Shown piece after piece: positions 17,686 to 26,284 of a stretch of DNA of 64,000 bases. Made by a program: the position numbers and the translations under genes. Location of the stretch: contig NZ_JARGEM010000005.1 in assembly GCF_029211225.1 (NCBI RefSeq), positions 124,001 through 188,000 on the forward strand. Direction: 5' to 3'. The stretch's first letter is position 1; each line of letters starts with the position of its first letter. Below the pieces are notes generated by a model, which saw nothing but the letters and a program-made list of their open reading frames with translations, was not told where the DNA came from and searched no databases. Origin of the DNA: Antiquaquibacter metalliresistens (GTDB taxonomy: Bacteria; Actinomycetota; Actinomycetes; Actinomycetales; Microbacteriaceae).

Positions 17686-19020
17686 ATGACTACCGGGGCT
17701 GCGCAGGAGAGCTCCCCGGCGACGGTTCCGCTCGCGGTGGCGATGCAGCGCCCGCGCTGGCGCGACACCTTTCAGGCACTTCGGCTGCACAACTACCGGC
17801 TGTATGCCATCGGCCAGTTCATCGTGAACACCTCGGGGTGGATGCAGCGCATCGCCGTCGACTGGCTCGTGCTCGAGATCACCGGCAGCGTGGCGCTCGT
17901 GGGGCTGACGATCGCCCTGCAGTTCCTTCCGACCCTGCTGCTCGGGGCATGGGCGGGCGTGGTCGCCGATCGTCTGCCCAAGCGGGCCGTGCTGATCACC
18001 GCGCAATCCGCGATCGCGGTGCTGAACGCGGTGCTGGCCGTGCTCGCGATCACCGGTACCGCCCAGCTCTGGGCGGTCTACGCGATCGTGCTCGGTGTCG
18101 GAGTGCTCGGCACCTTCGACGGTCCCGCTCGTTCCGCATTCGTCGGGGAGATGGTCGGCCCGCGGCACCTGCGCAACGCGATCAGTGTGAATGCGTCGAT
18201 CTTCCACCTCGGGGCGCTGCTGGGACCGGCGATCGCCGGAGGGCTCATCGTCGTGATCGGCTCCGGCTGGGCGATCGCCGCGAACGCACTCGGCGGTCTG
18301 GTGGCCGTGGCGCTGCTGCTCGGGCTGCGCATGGGCGACCTGCTGCCCTCACCGCGCGCGGCGCGGGGCAACGGGCAGATCCGCGAGGCGCTGCGCTACA
18401 TCCTGCGCAAGCCGACCATCTTCTGGCCGATGGTCATGCTCGCGATCGTCTCGACGTTCGGCATGTCGACGCCGGTGATCCTGGCCGGCATGGCCGCCGA
18501 CGTCTACCACACCGGTGCGAGCGGATATGGGCTCTACAACTCCCTGGTCGCCGTCGGTGCGCTGCTCGGGGCCCTGGCCTCGACCCGCCGATCGAGCCTG
18601 CGCGTGCGCACCGTCGTGCTCGGTGCGGTGGTCTTCGGGGTGGTGCAGATGCTCGCCGGGCTGTCACCGTTCGTCCCGCTGTTCCTCGCGCTGCTGATTC
18701 CGATCGGACTGACCCGGCTGCTGTTCGGCACGGCGGTGGAGACGCTGATCCAGTTGTCGTCGAACATGGCCATCCGGGGGCGGATCATGTCGTTCTGGGT
18801 GATGGTGCTCGTCGGCGGCCAGGCGATCGGCGGCCCGTTGATGGGATGGCTCGCCGAGGTCTGGGGGCCGCGCCTCGCCCTCGTGTTCTCGGGTGCCGTT
18901 CCGGCGGCCGCGGCGATCGTGATCGCGGTGGTGCTGGCGCGTGGCGGCAGGCTGAGCCTGCAGGTGCGCCCCCGGCGTCGTGGCTCCTGGGTCGCGATCG
19001 TGCCGAAGGTCGGCAGCTAG
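17686..19020 (+). CDS. MFS transporter (DHA3-like drug/metabolite efflux)
   Basis: The 444-residue protein has about twelve hydrophobic segments and the MFS motif A in the loop after helix 2 (GVVADRLPKRAVL, about 88-100). The segment FDGPARSAFVGEMVGPRHLRN is typical of the DHA3/MdfA-like 'enterobactin exporter' branch, which exports drugs, siderophores or other metabolites using the proton gradient. The substrate is unknown. The ATG at 17686 is the second of two near ATGs (the first, at 17681, is out of frame). Divergent LysR regulator upstream; the convergent phosphotransferase-like gene ends seven bases beyond. Confidence 0.88.
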   Translation: MTTGAAQESSPATVPLAVAMQRPRWRDTFQALRLHNYRLYAIGQFIVNTSGWMQRIAVDWLVLEITGSVALVGLTIALQFLPTLLLGAWAGVVADRLPKRAVLITAQSAIAVLNAVLAVLAITGTAQLWAVYAIVLGVGVLGTFDGPARSAFVGEMVGPRHLRNAISVNASIFHLGALLGPAIAGGLIVVIGSGWAIAANALGGLVAVALLLGLRMGDLLPSPRAARGNGQIREALRYILRKPTIFWPMVMLAIVSTFGMSTPVILAGMAADVYHTGASGYGLYNSLVAVGALLGALASTRRSSLRVRTVVLGAVVFGVVQMLAGLSPFVPLFLALLIPIGLTRLLFGTAVETLIQLSSNMAIRGRIMSFWVMVLVGGQAIGGPLMGWLAEVWGPRLALVFSGAVPAAAAIVIAVVLARGGRLSLQVRPRRRGSWVAIVPKVGS

Positions 19021-19027
19021 CCGCGGA

Positions 19028-20017
19028 TCAGACGGCGCGTTCCGAACGCGCCAGCAGCGCCTCGACCTCGTCGACCGTCGCGGTGGGCATGGTCTGCGCA
19101 CCGAGCGGGTTCATCACGTCGGCGCGCATGCGGTCGACGAGTGCGGTGAGCATGGCGACGGCGTCATCGACGATCTCCGTGCTGCGCACCTCGGTGCCGT
19201 GCAGCAGCCACTTCGCCACCTCGAGCTCGGCGTACAACGTCGCGCGCTGGCGCAGCTGACGGTCGCCCTGACCGCGCACGGCAGTGTAGGCATCGAACAC
19301 GCCCTCGATCACCGCGTCCGCCGGGCTGCCGAGCACCCAGTGCAGGTCGCGTGCGGGATCGCCGACGCGCAGATCCTGCCAACCCAGCACGCCCGTCACG
19401 GCATCGTCGGCGAACAGGAAGGAGTCGGCGTGCAGGGCGCCGTTGATCACGACCGGCTGGAACTGCCACAGCTTCGCGTCCTCGAGCGCCTGCTCCCAGC
19501 GGCCGATCAGTGCGGCGGGCAGCAGTCCGGTGGCCGCGGCGCGGTCGGCGATCGTCGCGCAGGCGCGCTGGCACTCGCCGGCGGTGAGCACGGGCAGGCC
19601 GGAGTCGGCGATGAAACTCGTGGGCAGGGCGTGGATCGCGGCGATTGCGGTGCCGATGGATGTCGCGGCATCCATTCCGTACGAGGCCTGCGACAGGCGC
19701 GTGCCGTAGACGAACTCGTAGACGATGGCGCGCGTGCCGTCGATCGGCGCCTGACCCGCGAACGCGGAGACGGCGAACGGCAGGCGGGTGCGCACGCCGG
19801 CGCTGAGGGCGCGCAGGGCGACGAGATCGGCCGATTGCACCGCTTCGGCCTGGGGCGTGCGCGGCACGCGGATGATCCAGTGGCGACCGTCGCGGCCGGT
19901 GACGAGGCTCGCATCGAAGTCGCCCCCGGTGCCCCCGAACCTCGCGGCAGCGGCGACGTCGAGACCGGGCACGGCCGAGGTCGCGAGCGCGGCTAGAGTG
20001 AGATGGGATCTGGCCAT
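19028..20017 (-). CDS. Aminoglycoside/macrolide-phosphotransferase-fold protein lacking catalytic residues
   Basis: The 329-residue protein follows the APH/choline-kinase fold: a nucleotide-lobe segment HWIIRVPRTPQAEAVQ, a hinge around IVYEFVYGTRLSQ, and a C-lobe. In active family members the catalytic loop reads HGDLHxxN; here residues 192-199 are NGALHADS, so the His, the catalytic Asp and the Asn are all replaced. The following IDW of active enzymes is LGW, while VGDPARDLHWVLG is kept. It is therefore probably a pseudo-phosphotransferase with a binding or regulatory role, not a resistance enzyme. It is divergent from nudC (65 bases between starts) and convergent with the MFS gene. Confidence 0.75.
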   Translation of the reverse strand: MARSHLTLAALATSAVPGLDVAAAARFGGTGGDFDASLVTGRDGRHWIIRVPRTPQAEAVQSADLVALRALSAGVRTRLPFAVSAFAGQAPIDGTRAIVYEFVYGTRLSQASYGMDAATSIGTAIAAIHALPTSFIADSGLPVLTAGECQRACATIADRAAATGLLPAALIGRWEQALEDAKLWQFQPVVINGALHADSFLFADDAVTGVLGWQDLRVGDPARDLHWVLGSPADAVIEGVFDAYTAVRGQGDRQLRQRATLYAELEVAKWLLHGTEVRSTEIVDDAVAMLTALVDRMRADVMNPLGAQTMPTATVDEVEALLARSERAV

Positions 20018-20082
20018 ACCGTCAGGGTAGGTCGCCCATCCAGCGCTTCAGCCGTACGCCACGCACTTCTTCGGGGTCGCCC

Positions 20083-21012
20083 ATGCAGCCGTCATTCGCC
20101 GCCAGGCTGCCGTTGTCGCGCTTCCAGCTCGATCGCGACGCCGCGGCCCGTGAGCGTCCGCAGCTGTTCGAGGAGCTGTGGGCCGACCCGGCCACCCGCA
20201 TCCTGCCGATCTATCAGGGCGCCGCCTTGCTGGCCTCGCCGACCTCCCTCGCCCTGCTGCCGGTCTCGGCTGCCCCGGACGGGGACCTGCGCGTCTACCT
20301 GGGGCGCTCGATCTCGCCGACGAGTCCCGAGCCGGTCGGCACCCCGATCGTCGCCGTCGAGATCGAGGATGCCACGCAGCTCGCCGAGGCGGAGTGGGGC
20401 TCCCTGCGCACCATCGGCGCCGCGCTCGACGACCGGGACGCCGGCATGCTCACGGAGGCGCTCGCGATCTTCAACTGGCACGCCTCGCACCGCTTCTCAC
20501 CGCGCACGGGCGAGCCGACCATCGTCGAGAAGGGCGGCTGGGTGCGACGGGATCCGGTGGCGAACACCGAGATCTTCCCGCGCACCGATCCGGCCGTCAT
20601 CGTCGGCGTCCTCGATGCCGACGACCGGCTGCTGCTCGGCTCGAACGCGCTGTGGGAGTCCAACCGCTACTCCCTGCTCGCCGGGTTCGTCGAGCCGGGG
20701 GAGTCGTTCGAGGCGGCGATCGTGCGGGAGATACTCGAGGAGTCCGGCATCCCGGTCGTCGACCCGGTGTATCTGGGCAGCCAGCCGTGGCCGTTCCCGG
20801 CGTCGATCATGGTCGGTTTCACGGCCCGCGTCGATCCGGCCTTCACCGGCGACGCCGTTCCGGACGGCACCGAGATCATGGACCTGCGATGGTTCAGCCG
20901 CGAGGAGCTCGCGGCCTCGCTCGATGAGATCCGGCTGCCGGGTCGCGCCTCCATCGCTCGGGCGATCGTCGAGGAGTGGTACGGCGCCGAGATCGACGAC
21001 GGACAAGCGTGA
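20083..21012 (+). CDS. nudC: NudC-type NAD(H)/NAD-cap pyrophosphatase without zinc-ribbon cysteines
   Basis: The 309-residue protein has the Nudix box at 201-223 (GFVEPGESFEAA, then VREILEESGI) and the NudC-specific SQPWPFP signature at 233-239, which together indicate hydrolysis of NAD(H) or removal of NAD caps from RNA. NudC proteins usually bind zinc through four cysteines between the N- and Nudix domains. Here that segment reads FSPRTGEPTIVEKGGWVRR and the whole protein contains no cysteine, so the fold must be stabilised otherwise. It overlaps uvrD2 by four bases (GTGA), as in the mycobacterial nudC-uvrD2 pair. Confidence 0.9.
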   Translation: MQPSFAARLPLSRFQLDRDAAARERPQLFEELWADPATRILPIYQGAALLASPTSLALLPVSAAPDGDLRVYLGRSISPTSPEPVGTPIVAVEIEDATQLAEAEWGSLRTIGAALDDRDAGMLTEALAIFNWHASHRFSPRTGEPTIVEKGGWVRRDPVANTEIFPRTDPAVIVGVLDADDRLLLGSNALWESNRYSLLAGFVEPGESFEAAIVREILEESGIPVVDPVYLGSQPWPFPASIMVGFTARVDPAFTGDAVPDGTEIMDLRWFSREELAASLDEIRLPGRASIARAIVEEWYGAEIDDGQA

Positions 21013-22676
21013 GCGAGGCCGAGCGGCTGCTGGAGGCCCTCGACGAGCAGCAGCGCACCGCGGCGCAGGCACTGCTGGGGCCGGTGTGCCTGCTCGCCGG
21101 AGCCGGCACGGGCAAGACGCGGGCGATCACCTACCGCATCGCCTACGGCGTCGCCACCGGCGTCTACCCGCCCAACCGGGTGATGGCACTCACCTTCACG
21201 GCTCGCGCCGCGGGGGAGCTGCGGGGCCGGCTGCGCGCGCTCGGCGCGGGCGGCGTGGCGGCGCGCACCTTCCACGCCGCGGCGCTCTCGCAGTTGAACT
21301 TCTTCTGGCCGCAGGTGATCGGCGGGTCGATGCCGCGGCTCATCGACAACAAGGCCCGCCTCATCGCGCACGCCGCCGACGGGCTGCGACTCAAACTCGA
21401 CACCGCGACGCTGCGGGATGTCGCGGCCGAGATCGAGTGGCGCAAGATCTCGCGCCTGCGCATCGACGAGTACGTCACCCGAGGCCGCCCGGTGCCGGCG
21501 AGCCTCGACCCGGAGCAGCTGGCCGAGCTGCAGGCCGCCTACGAACGGATCAAGGACGAGCGCCGCCAGCTCGACTTCGAAGACGTGCTGCTGGCCGCGG
21601 CCGGCATGATCGAGGCCGAGCCGCGGGTGGCGCAACAGGTGCGCGAGCAGTACCGCTTCTTCGTCGTCGACGAATACCAGGACGTGTCGCCGCTGCAGCA
21701 CGACCTGCTCGCCCTCTGGCTCGGCGACCGCGACGACGTGTGCGTCGTCGGCGACGTCAGCCAGACCATCTACACCTTCGCGGGCGCGAGCCCCGACTTC
21801 CTGCTCGGCTTCGCGAGCGAGCACGAGGATGCCGTCGTGCTGCGCCTGGAGGAGAACTACCGCTCCACCCCGACGATCGTCGCAGCAGCGAACAAGCTCA
21901 TGCGCGGGCGTCCCGGTGCGCTCACGCTCGAGTCCGCCTCGGGCAAGGTCGGCCCGGCGCCGCGGGTGGCCGCATTCGAGGGGGATGTCGCGGAGGCTCG
22001 GGCCGTGGCATCCGCGATCGCCAATGAGATCGCCGGCGGACGCGCGCCCGAGGACATCGCGGTGCTGTACCGCGTGAACGTGCAGTCGCAGGTGCTCGAG
22101 ACCGCGCTCGCGGATGCTGGTGTGCCGACCGTGATCCGCGGGGCGACGCGCTTTTTCGACCAGCGCGAGGTGAAGGAGGCGCTCATGCTGCTGCGCGGGG
22201 CCGCGGTGAACACAGCGCCGCAACCGCTGTTCCAGGTGGTCAGCGACGTGCTGCGCTCGATCGGCTGGTCGCAGGAGGCGCCGGAGGCGCGCGGCGCGGT
22301 GCGCGACCGCTGGGAGTCGCTCAACGCCCTCATGCGCATCGCGGAAGAGGCGCCGGCAGGCACCACGCTGCGCGAGTTCGTCGACGAGCTGTTCGAGCGG
22401 CAGGCCGGGCAGCACGAGCCCACGATGAGCGCCGTGACGCTCGCGACGCTGCACTCGGCGAAGGGGCTCGAGTGGGATTCGGTCTACATCATCGGGCTCT
22501 CTGAGGGGCTCGTGCCGATCAGCTACGCCAAGGATGCGACCGCCATCGAGGAGGAGCGCCGGCTGCTCTATGTCGGGGTCACGCGAGCCCGCGAACGGCT
22601 CTCGCTCAGCTGGGCTGCAGCGCAGGCTCGAGGCGGCGGTCGCCAGCCGAGCCGCTTTCTGGCCGACCTGGGCTGA
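21009..22676 (+). CDS. uvrD2: UvrD2-like SF1 DNA helicase, short form
   Basis: This 555-residue helicase shows Walker A AGAGTGKT (30-37), ALTFTARAAGELRGRL, Walker B FVVDEYQDVSPLQ (about 219-231), GDVSQTIYTFAGA, and TLHSAKGLEWDSV with YVGVTRARERL near the end. The protein stops at RQPSRFLADLG, right after motif VI. Mycobacterial UvrD2 (about 700 residues) continues with a tetracysteine segment and an HRDC domain, both missing here. It would translocate 3'-5' on DNA in repair or replication. The GTG start overlaps the nudC stop. The 3' 71 bases overlap the convergent ThiF-like gene. Confidence 0.85.
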   Translation: MSEAERLLEALDEQQRTAAQALLGPVCLLAGAGTGKTRAITYRIAYGVATGVYPPNRVMALTFTARAAGELRGRLRALGAGGVAARTFHAAALSQLNFFWPQVIGGSMPRLIDNKARLIAHAADGLRLKLDTATLRDVAAEIEWRKISRLRIDEYVTRGRPVPASLDPEQLAELQAAYERIKDERRQLDFEDVLLAAAGMIEAEPRVAQQVREQYRFFVVDEYQDVSPLQHDLLALWLGDRDDVCVVGDVSQTIYTFAGASPDFLLGFASEHEDAVVLRLEENYRSTPTIVAAANKLMRGRPGALTLESASGKVGPAPRVAAFEGDVAEARAVASAIANEIAGGRAPEDIAVLYRVNVQSQVLETALADAGVPTVIRGATRFFDQREVKEALMLLRGAAVNTAPQPLFQVVSDVLRSIGWSQEAPEARGAVRDRWESLNALMRIAEEAPAGTTLREFVDELFERQAGQHEPTMSAVTLATLHSAKGLEWDSVYIIGLSEGLVPISYAKDATAIEEERRLLYVGVTRARERLSLSWAAAQARGGGRQPSRFLADLG

Positions 22677-23451
22677 GGGCGTCCAGGCCGCGGCAACCGC
22701 ATTCGGGATGCACCGCCCACCGCCGCGCACGGCGTGCACCGGTGGCGGCATCCAGGCGCACGGAGTGCGCCGGGCCCGGGCCGTCGGCGAGCCGGGCGAG
22801 CACCGCACGCGCCGCCATCCCCGAGAGCTCGGCCAGCAGCACCGCGGACTCGGCGCCGCTGCGGCGGCCGAGCAGCTGCGAGGCGATCGCGGGCCAGGCC
22901 GGATCGGCGTCCCGCCGGTGCAGTTCGAGGCACAGCAGACACGGCCCGGTGCCGGGCTCGATCATGGGACCGACCGTCGCGCCCGTGTCGCCGAGCACGA
23001 TGGGCAGGTGCGGCACATCGCGCCGCAACCAGAATGCGTGCAGCTCCGGTTCCAGCACGTAGTGGGCGGTCGCGATCGCGAGGTCGGGCCGCGCGTCGCG
23101 CAGGGCGCCGGCATCGGCGCCGACGAGCACCTGCACCCCGCTCGCGGCCAGCACGGGCACGATCGCCTCCGCGAGCGGACCGGTGATCGCGACGGTCGGC
23201 ACGCGCGGCTCGTCGGTCGGGGCCTCGAGCGCGGGCGCGATCGCGGCGATGAGCGAGGCGCGTTCGTCGTCGTGGCCGCGCGCGAGCATCGCGAGTCCGC
23301 TCTCGCTCACGCCGACGGCGAGCGCGGCGAGCATGCGCTCCTGCGTCTCGGTGAGCGCCTCGACGATCGCCACGGGCGGGTCGACCCCCAACTGCACGCT
23401 CGAGGGTGTGCGCCACACGACGGGGAAGCGGGGATCGAGCCGGAGCACCAT
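22606..23451 (-). CDS. ThiF/cyclodehydratase-like zinc protein
   Basis: The 281-residue protein resembles the actinobacterial 'TOMM/bacteriocin cyclodehydratase-like' family that sits beside uvrD2. It has a winged-helix-like N-part (PVAIVEALTETQERMLAALA), a Rossmann-like middle (AITGPLAEAIVPVLAASGVQ, LVGADAGAL), and a zinc site formed by CLLC (about 167-170) and CGC near residue 254. In thiazole/oxazole pathways such folds bind precursor peptides, but no precursor peptide, dehydrogenase or YcaO gene is nearby, so the role is probably housekeeping and unknown. ATG 23451. The stop lies inside uvrD2 on the opposite strand. Confidence 0.6.
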   Translation of the reverse strand: MVLRLDPRFPVVWRTPSSVQLGVDPPVAIVEALTETQERMLAALAVGVSESGLAMLARGHDDERASLIAAIAPALEAPTDEPRVPTVAITGPLAEAIVPVLAASGVQVLVGADAGALRDARPDLAIATAHYVLEPELHAFWLRRDVPHLPIVLGDTGATVGPMIEPGTGPCLLCLELHRRDADPAWPAIASQLLGRRSGAESAVLLAELSGMAARAVLARLADGPGPAHSVRLDAATGARRARRWAVHPECGCRGLDALSPGRPESGSAGDRRLEPALQPS

Positions 23452-23661
23452 CCGCACAGTGTGCCGCCGGTGCGCCGCCGGCCGCGCACGCCGTCCACAA
23501 CCGCCCGGCCGCGCGATCCCCGCCCACACCATTCGGGAGGATGACACGCCGCGGCAGGGGCCCCAACGACGAGGTCCACGGCGCGGCGTCCTCCGTTTTG
23601 GCGAGAAGCAGGCTCTGCGGCGGGAGCGGGCCTTGGCGCGGAGCGGCGGCGGGGCCGCCGC

Positions 23662-25002
23662 CTACTCCTCGGTCGGGCGCTCGGAGGTGTCGTCGTTGAG
23701 CAGGTCTTCGAGGGCCTGGTCGATGTCATCCGGCTCGGGCGCACCGGCCTGCAGGCGGGCGACGAGGGCGGCCGGGTCGTCGATGTCCTCCCCGGTGGGC
23801 ACGAGGTCGGGATGCGACCACAGCGCGTCCCGCGCGGCGTCACCCACGGCATCCGTCACCGCCTGCCACATCGCGGCCGCCTCACGCAGCCGGCGCGGTC
23901 GCAGCTCGAGGCCCACGAGCGTCGCGAACGCGGATTCCGCGGGGCCGCCCGAGGCGCGGCGTCGCCGCACGGTCTCGGCGATCGCGCCGCTCGAGGGCAG
24001 CCGCTTCGTCGCCTCCGCGGTCACGACATCCACCCAGCCCTCGATCAGGGCGAGCGTGGTCTCGAGCCGGGCGAGCGCGGTGAGCTGCTCCTCGGTCTTG
24101 GGTGCGATGAGCTCGCCGTTCTTCAACGCTTCGCGCAGGGCCTCCGGATTCGACGGGTCGAGATCGGTCGCGAGATCGCCGAGTCGCTCGAGGTCGACCC
24201 CGGTGCCGCGCGACGACTCGGTGATCGCCGACAGCAGCTGCAGCCGCAGCCACTTCGCGTGCCGGAACAGCCGGGCGTGCGCGAGCTCGCGCACCGCGAG
24301 GTAGAGCTGCACCTGGTCGGCGGGGATGTCGAGCCCGGCCCCGAAGGCCACGATGTTCTGCGGCACGACCGCGGCCTGCTCCGCGTCGAGCAGCGGGATG
24401 CCGATGTCGCCGCCCGAGACCACCTCGCTCGAGAGTTGGCCGACGACCTGCCCGAGCTGCATCGCGAACAGCGTGCCGCCGACGTTGCGCATCATCTTCG
24501 ACGCGCCCTGGATCATGTCGTCGAGCTCGGCGTCATCCGGCGCGTTCTCGCGCAGCACCGTCGTGAGGGAGTCCGCGATCGAGGTCGCGACGGGCTCGGC
24601 GAGCTGCGTCCACACCGGCATGGTCGCCGTGACCCACTCCTGCCGGCTCATGAGCTTCGGCTCGGTCGTGAGCCCCGCGATCGAGGTCACCTCGTCGAGC
24701 CACAGGGATGCCACGTGCAGCGCCTGCTCGAGCGCCGACCGCTCGGCGGGCAGGCTCACGACCGTGCTGCGGGTCGCGATGCCCTTGGCCTGCTCGAGCG
24801 CGAGCGACCAGTTGATGCCGTCGCCGCTGGACTCCAGCGCGCTCTGCAGCTGGGCGATGAGCTGTGCGACCAGCTCGGGGTCGTTGGGCAGCCCCGCCGC
24901 GCCCGCGAGCCGCGCCGGGTCGATCTCGGTGTTGCCTGCCAGAAAGTCGCGCAGCATGTCGCGGAACTCGTCCTCGGGGTTCTCCCGGGAATCCTCAGCC
25001 AT
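23662..25002 (-). CDS. DUF2342-family zinc-peptidase-like protein
   Basis: The 446-residue, mainly helical protein corresponds by order to M. tuberculosis Rv3195 and the DUF2342 'zinc-dependent metalloprotease / F420-associated' family. The position expected for HExxH reads RELAH within AVRELAHARLFRHAKWLR, so the first zinc-binding His is Arg, and catalysis by the standard mechanism is doubtful. The N-terminus is acidic and probably flexible (MAEDSRENPEDEF); the C-terminus is also acidic. ATG 25002. The divergent Lon-like protease gene starts at 25111; the 109 bases between carry a TACGCT at 25050-25055 for the plus strand. Confidence 0.75.
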   Translation of the reverse strand: MAEDSRENPEDEFRDMLRDFLAGNTEIDPARLAGAAGLPNDPELVAQLIAQLQSALESSGDGINWSLALEQAKGIATRSTVVSLPAERSALEQALHVASLWLDEVTSIAGLTTEPKLMSRQEWVTATMPVWTQLAEPVATSIADSLTTVLRENAPDDAELDDMIQGASKMMRNVGGTLFAMQLGQVVGQLSSEVVSGGDIGIPLLDAEQAAVVPQNIVAFGAGLDIPADQVQLYLAVRELAHARLFRHAKWLRLQLLSAITESSRGTGVDLERLGDLATDLDPSNPEALREALKNGELIAPKTEEQLTALARLETTLALIEGWVDVVTAEATKRLPSSGAIAETVRRRRASGGPAESAFATLVGLELRPRRLREAAAMWQAVTDAVGDAARDALWSHPDLVPTGEDIDDPAALVARLQAGAPEPDDIDQALEDLLNDDTSERPTEE

Positions 25003-25110
25003 GCTCACTACGCTAGCCGCTGCCCCGGCGAGGTGACCGGGAATTGACCTACGCTGGGACCTCCGGGCAGTGCGCCCGTGGCGAACACGCCCCCGACACC
25101 AAGGAGCCCG

Positions 25111-26217
25111 TTGGCCCTCTTCACTGACCACGACGTGCGCCCGCCCCGGCGACGGATCGGGGCCGTCATCGGCTGGAGCGTCATCGCCCTCGGCGTCGCA
25201 GGGGTCGTCGTCGTCGCCAACCTGCCGGCGCCCTACGTGATCGAGCAGCCCGGCCCGGTGTACAACACCCTGGGCGAGGTGCGTTTCGGTGACGAGGACG
25301 TGCCGTTGATCGAGATCCCCGACGAGACCACCTATCCGACCTCGGGCGCGCTCAGCATGCTCACGGTGACGGTGAGCGGCAACCGGGAGAACCCGCCGAG
25401 CTGGCTGGAGATCGTCGGCGCGAACCTCGACCAGAGCAAGGCGGTCGTGCCGGTCGACGAGGTGTATCCGGAGGGCGTGAGCCAGGAGCAGTCCAACGAG
25501 CAGGGTCGCATCGACATGGCGAACTCGCAGAAGGAGGCGGTGGCGGCCGCGCTCGGCGAGCTCGGCTACACCTTCCCGAGCACCGTCACCGTCGTCGAGG
25601 TGCAGCCCGACCTGCCCGCGGACGGCGTGCTGCTGCCCGGTGACATCGTGCACACCGTCGACGGCGTCGAGGTGCAGGATGTCACGGGTCTCCGCGCGGA
25701 GATCGCCGCCAACGGCGTCGACGCGCCCGCGAGCTTCGGCATCGAGCGCGACGGCGAGCAGCTCACCGTCGACGTGCTGCCGCAGTTCGCGGAGGACGGC
25801 GAGACCCCCATCATCGGCGTCTACGTGGGCGGCGACTACGAGTTCCCCTTCGACGTGAAGATCCAGCTCGAGAACGTCGGCGGCCCGAGCGCCGGCATGA
25901 TGTTCGCACTCGGCATCATCGACAAGCTCACGCCCGGCGAACTCAATGGCGGCGAGAACGTCGCCGGCACCGGCACCATCTCCGGCAGCGGGGAGGTGGG
26001 CGCGATCGGGGGCATCCGGCAGAAGATGTGGGGCGCCTCGCGCTCCGGCGCCGACTGGTTCCTGGCGCCCGCGGCGAACTGCGCCGAGGTCGTGGGGCAC
26101 ATTCCATCGGGCCTGACGGTGTTCGCCGTCGCGACGCTGGATGACGCGCTCACCGCCCTTTCCGCGATCGCCGACGGCTCCGACACCGCCTCGCTGCCGA
26201 CCTGCTCGGCGGGCTGA
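25111..26217 (+). CDS. Lon-like PDZ-domain serine protease (YlbL/S16 family)
   Basis: The 368-residue protein has one N-terminal membrane helix (about 18-39), a PDZ domain (about 150-225, LLPGDIVHTVDGVEV) and a C-terminal Lon-type catalytic domain with Ser260 in GGPSAGMM and Lys305 in GGIRQKMWGA, 45 residues apart as in S16 peptidases. It should degrade or process exported proteins at the outer face of the membrane. The start was set at the TTG at 25111 because AAGGAG lies seven bases before it. An in-frame GTG at 25078 would add 11 residues without a ribosome binding site. Counterpart of Rv3194c, upstream of UPF0182. Confidence 0.85.
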   Translation: MALFTDHDVRPPRRRIGAVIGWSVIALGVAGVVVVANLPAPYVIEQPGPVYNTLGEVRFGDEDVPLIEIPDETTYPTSGALSMLTVTVSGNRENPPSWLEIVGANLDQSKAVVPVDEVYPEGVSQEQSNEQGRIDMANSQKEAVAAALGELGYTFPSTVTVVEVQPDLPADGVLLPGDIVHTVDGVEVQDVTGLRAEIAANGVDAPASFGIERDGEQLTVDVLPQFAEDGETPIIGVYVGGDYEFPFDVKIQLENVGGPSAGMMFALGIIDKLTPGELNGGENVAGTGTISGSGEVGAIGGIRQKMWGASRSGADWFLAPAANCAEVVGHIPSGLTVFAVATLDDALTALSAIADGSDTASLPTCSAG

Positions 26218-26245
26218 GGCCGGGACTCTCGCAGCTTCACCCCCT

Positions 26246-26251
26246 TAAGAT
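26246..26251 (+). promoter_or_regulatory. Candidate -10 box (TAAGAT) with leader
   Basis: TAAGAT lies 33 bases before the GTG at 26285; the leader would contain AGGAG at about 26272-26276, eight bases from the start. Confidence 0.4.
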
Positions 26252-26284
26252 GGGCGGAGCCCCCCGAACGCAGGAGCACAGCCA

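Noticed and set aside
19028-20017. Aminoglycoside or macrolide resistance gene
   Set aside because: The catalytic Asp and neighbouring residues are replaced, so phosphotransfer is unlikely.
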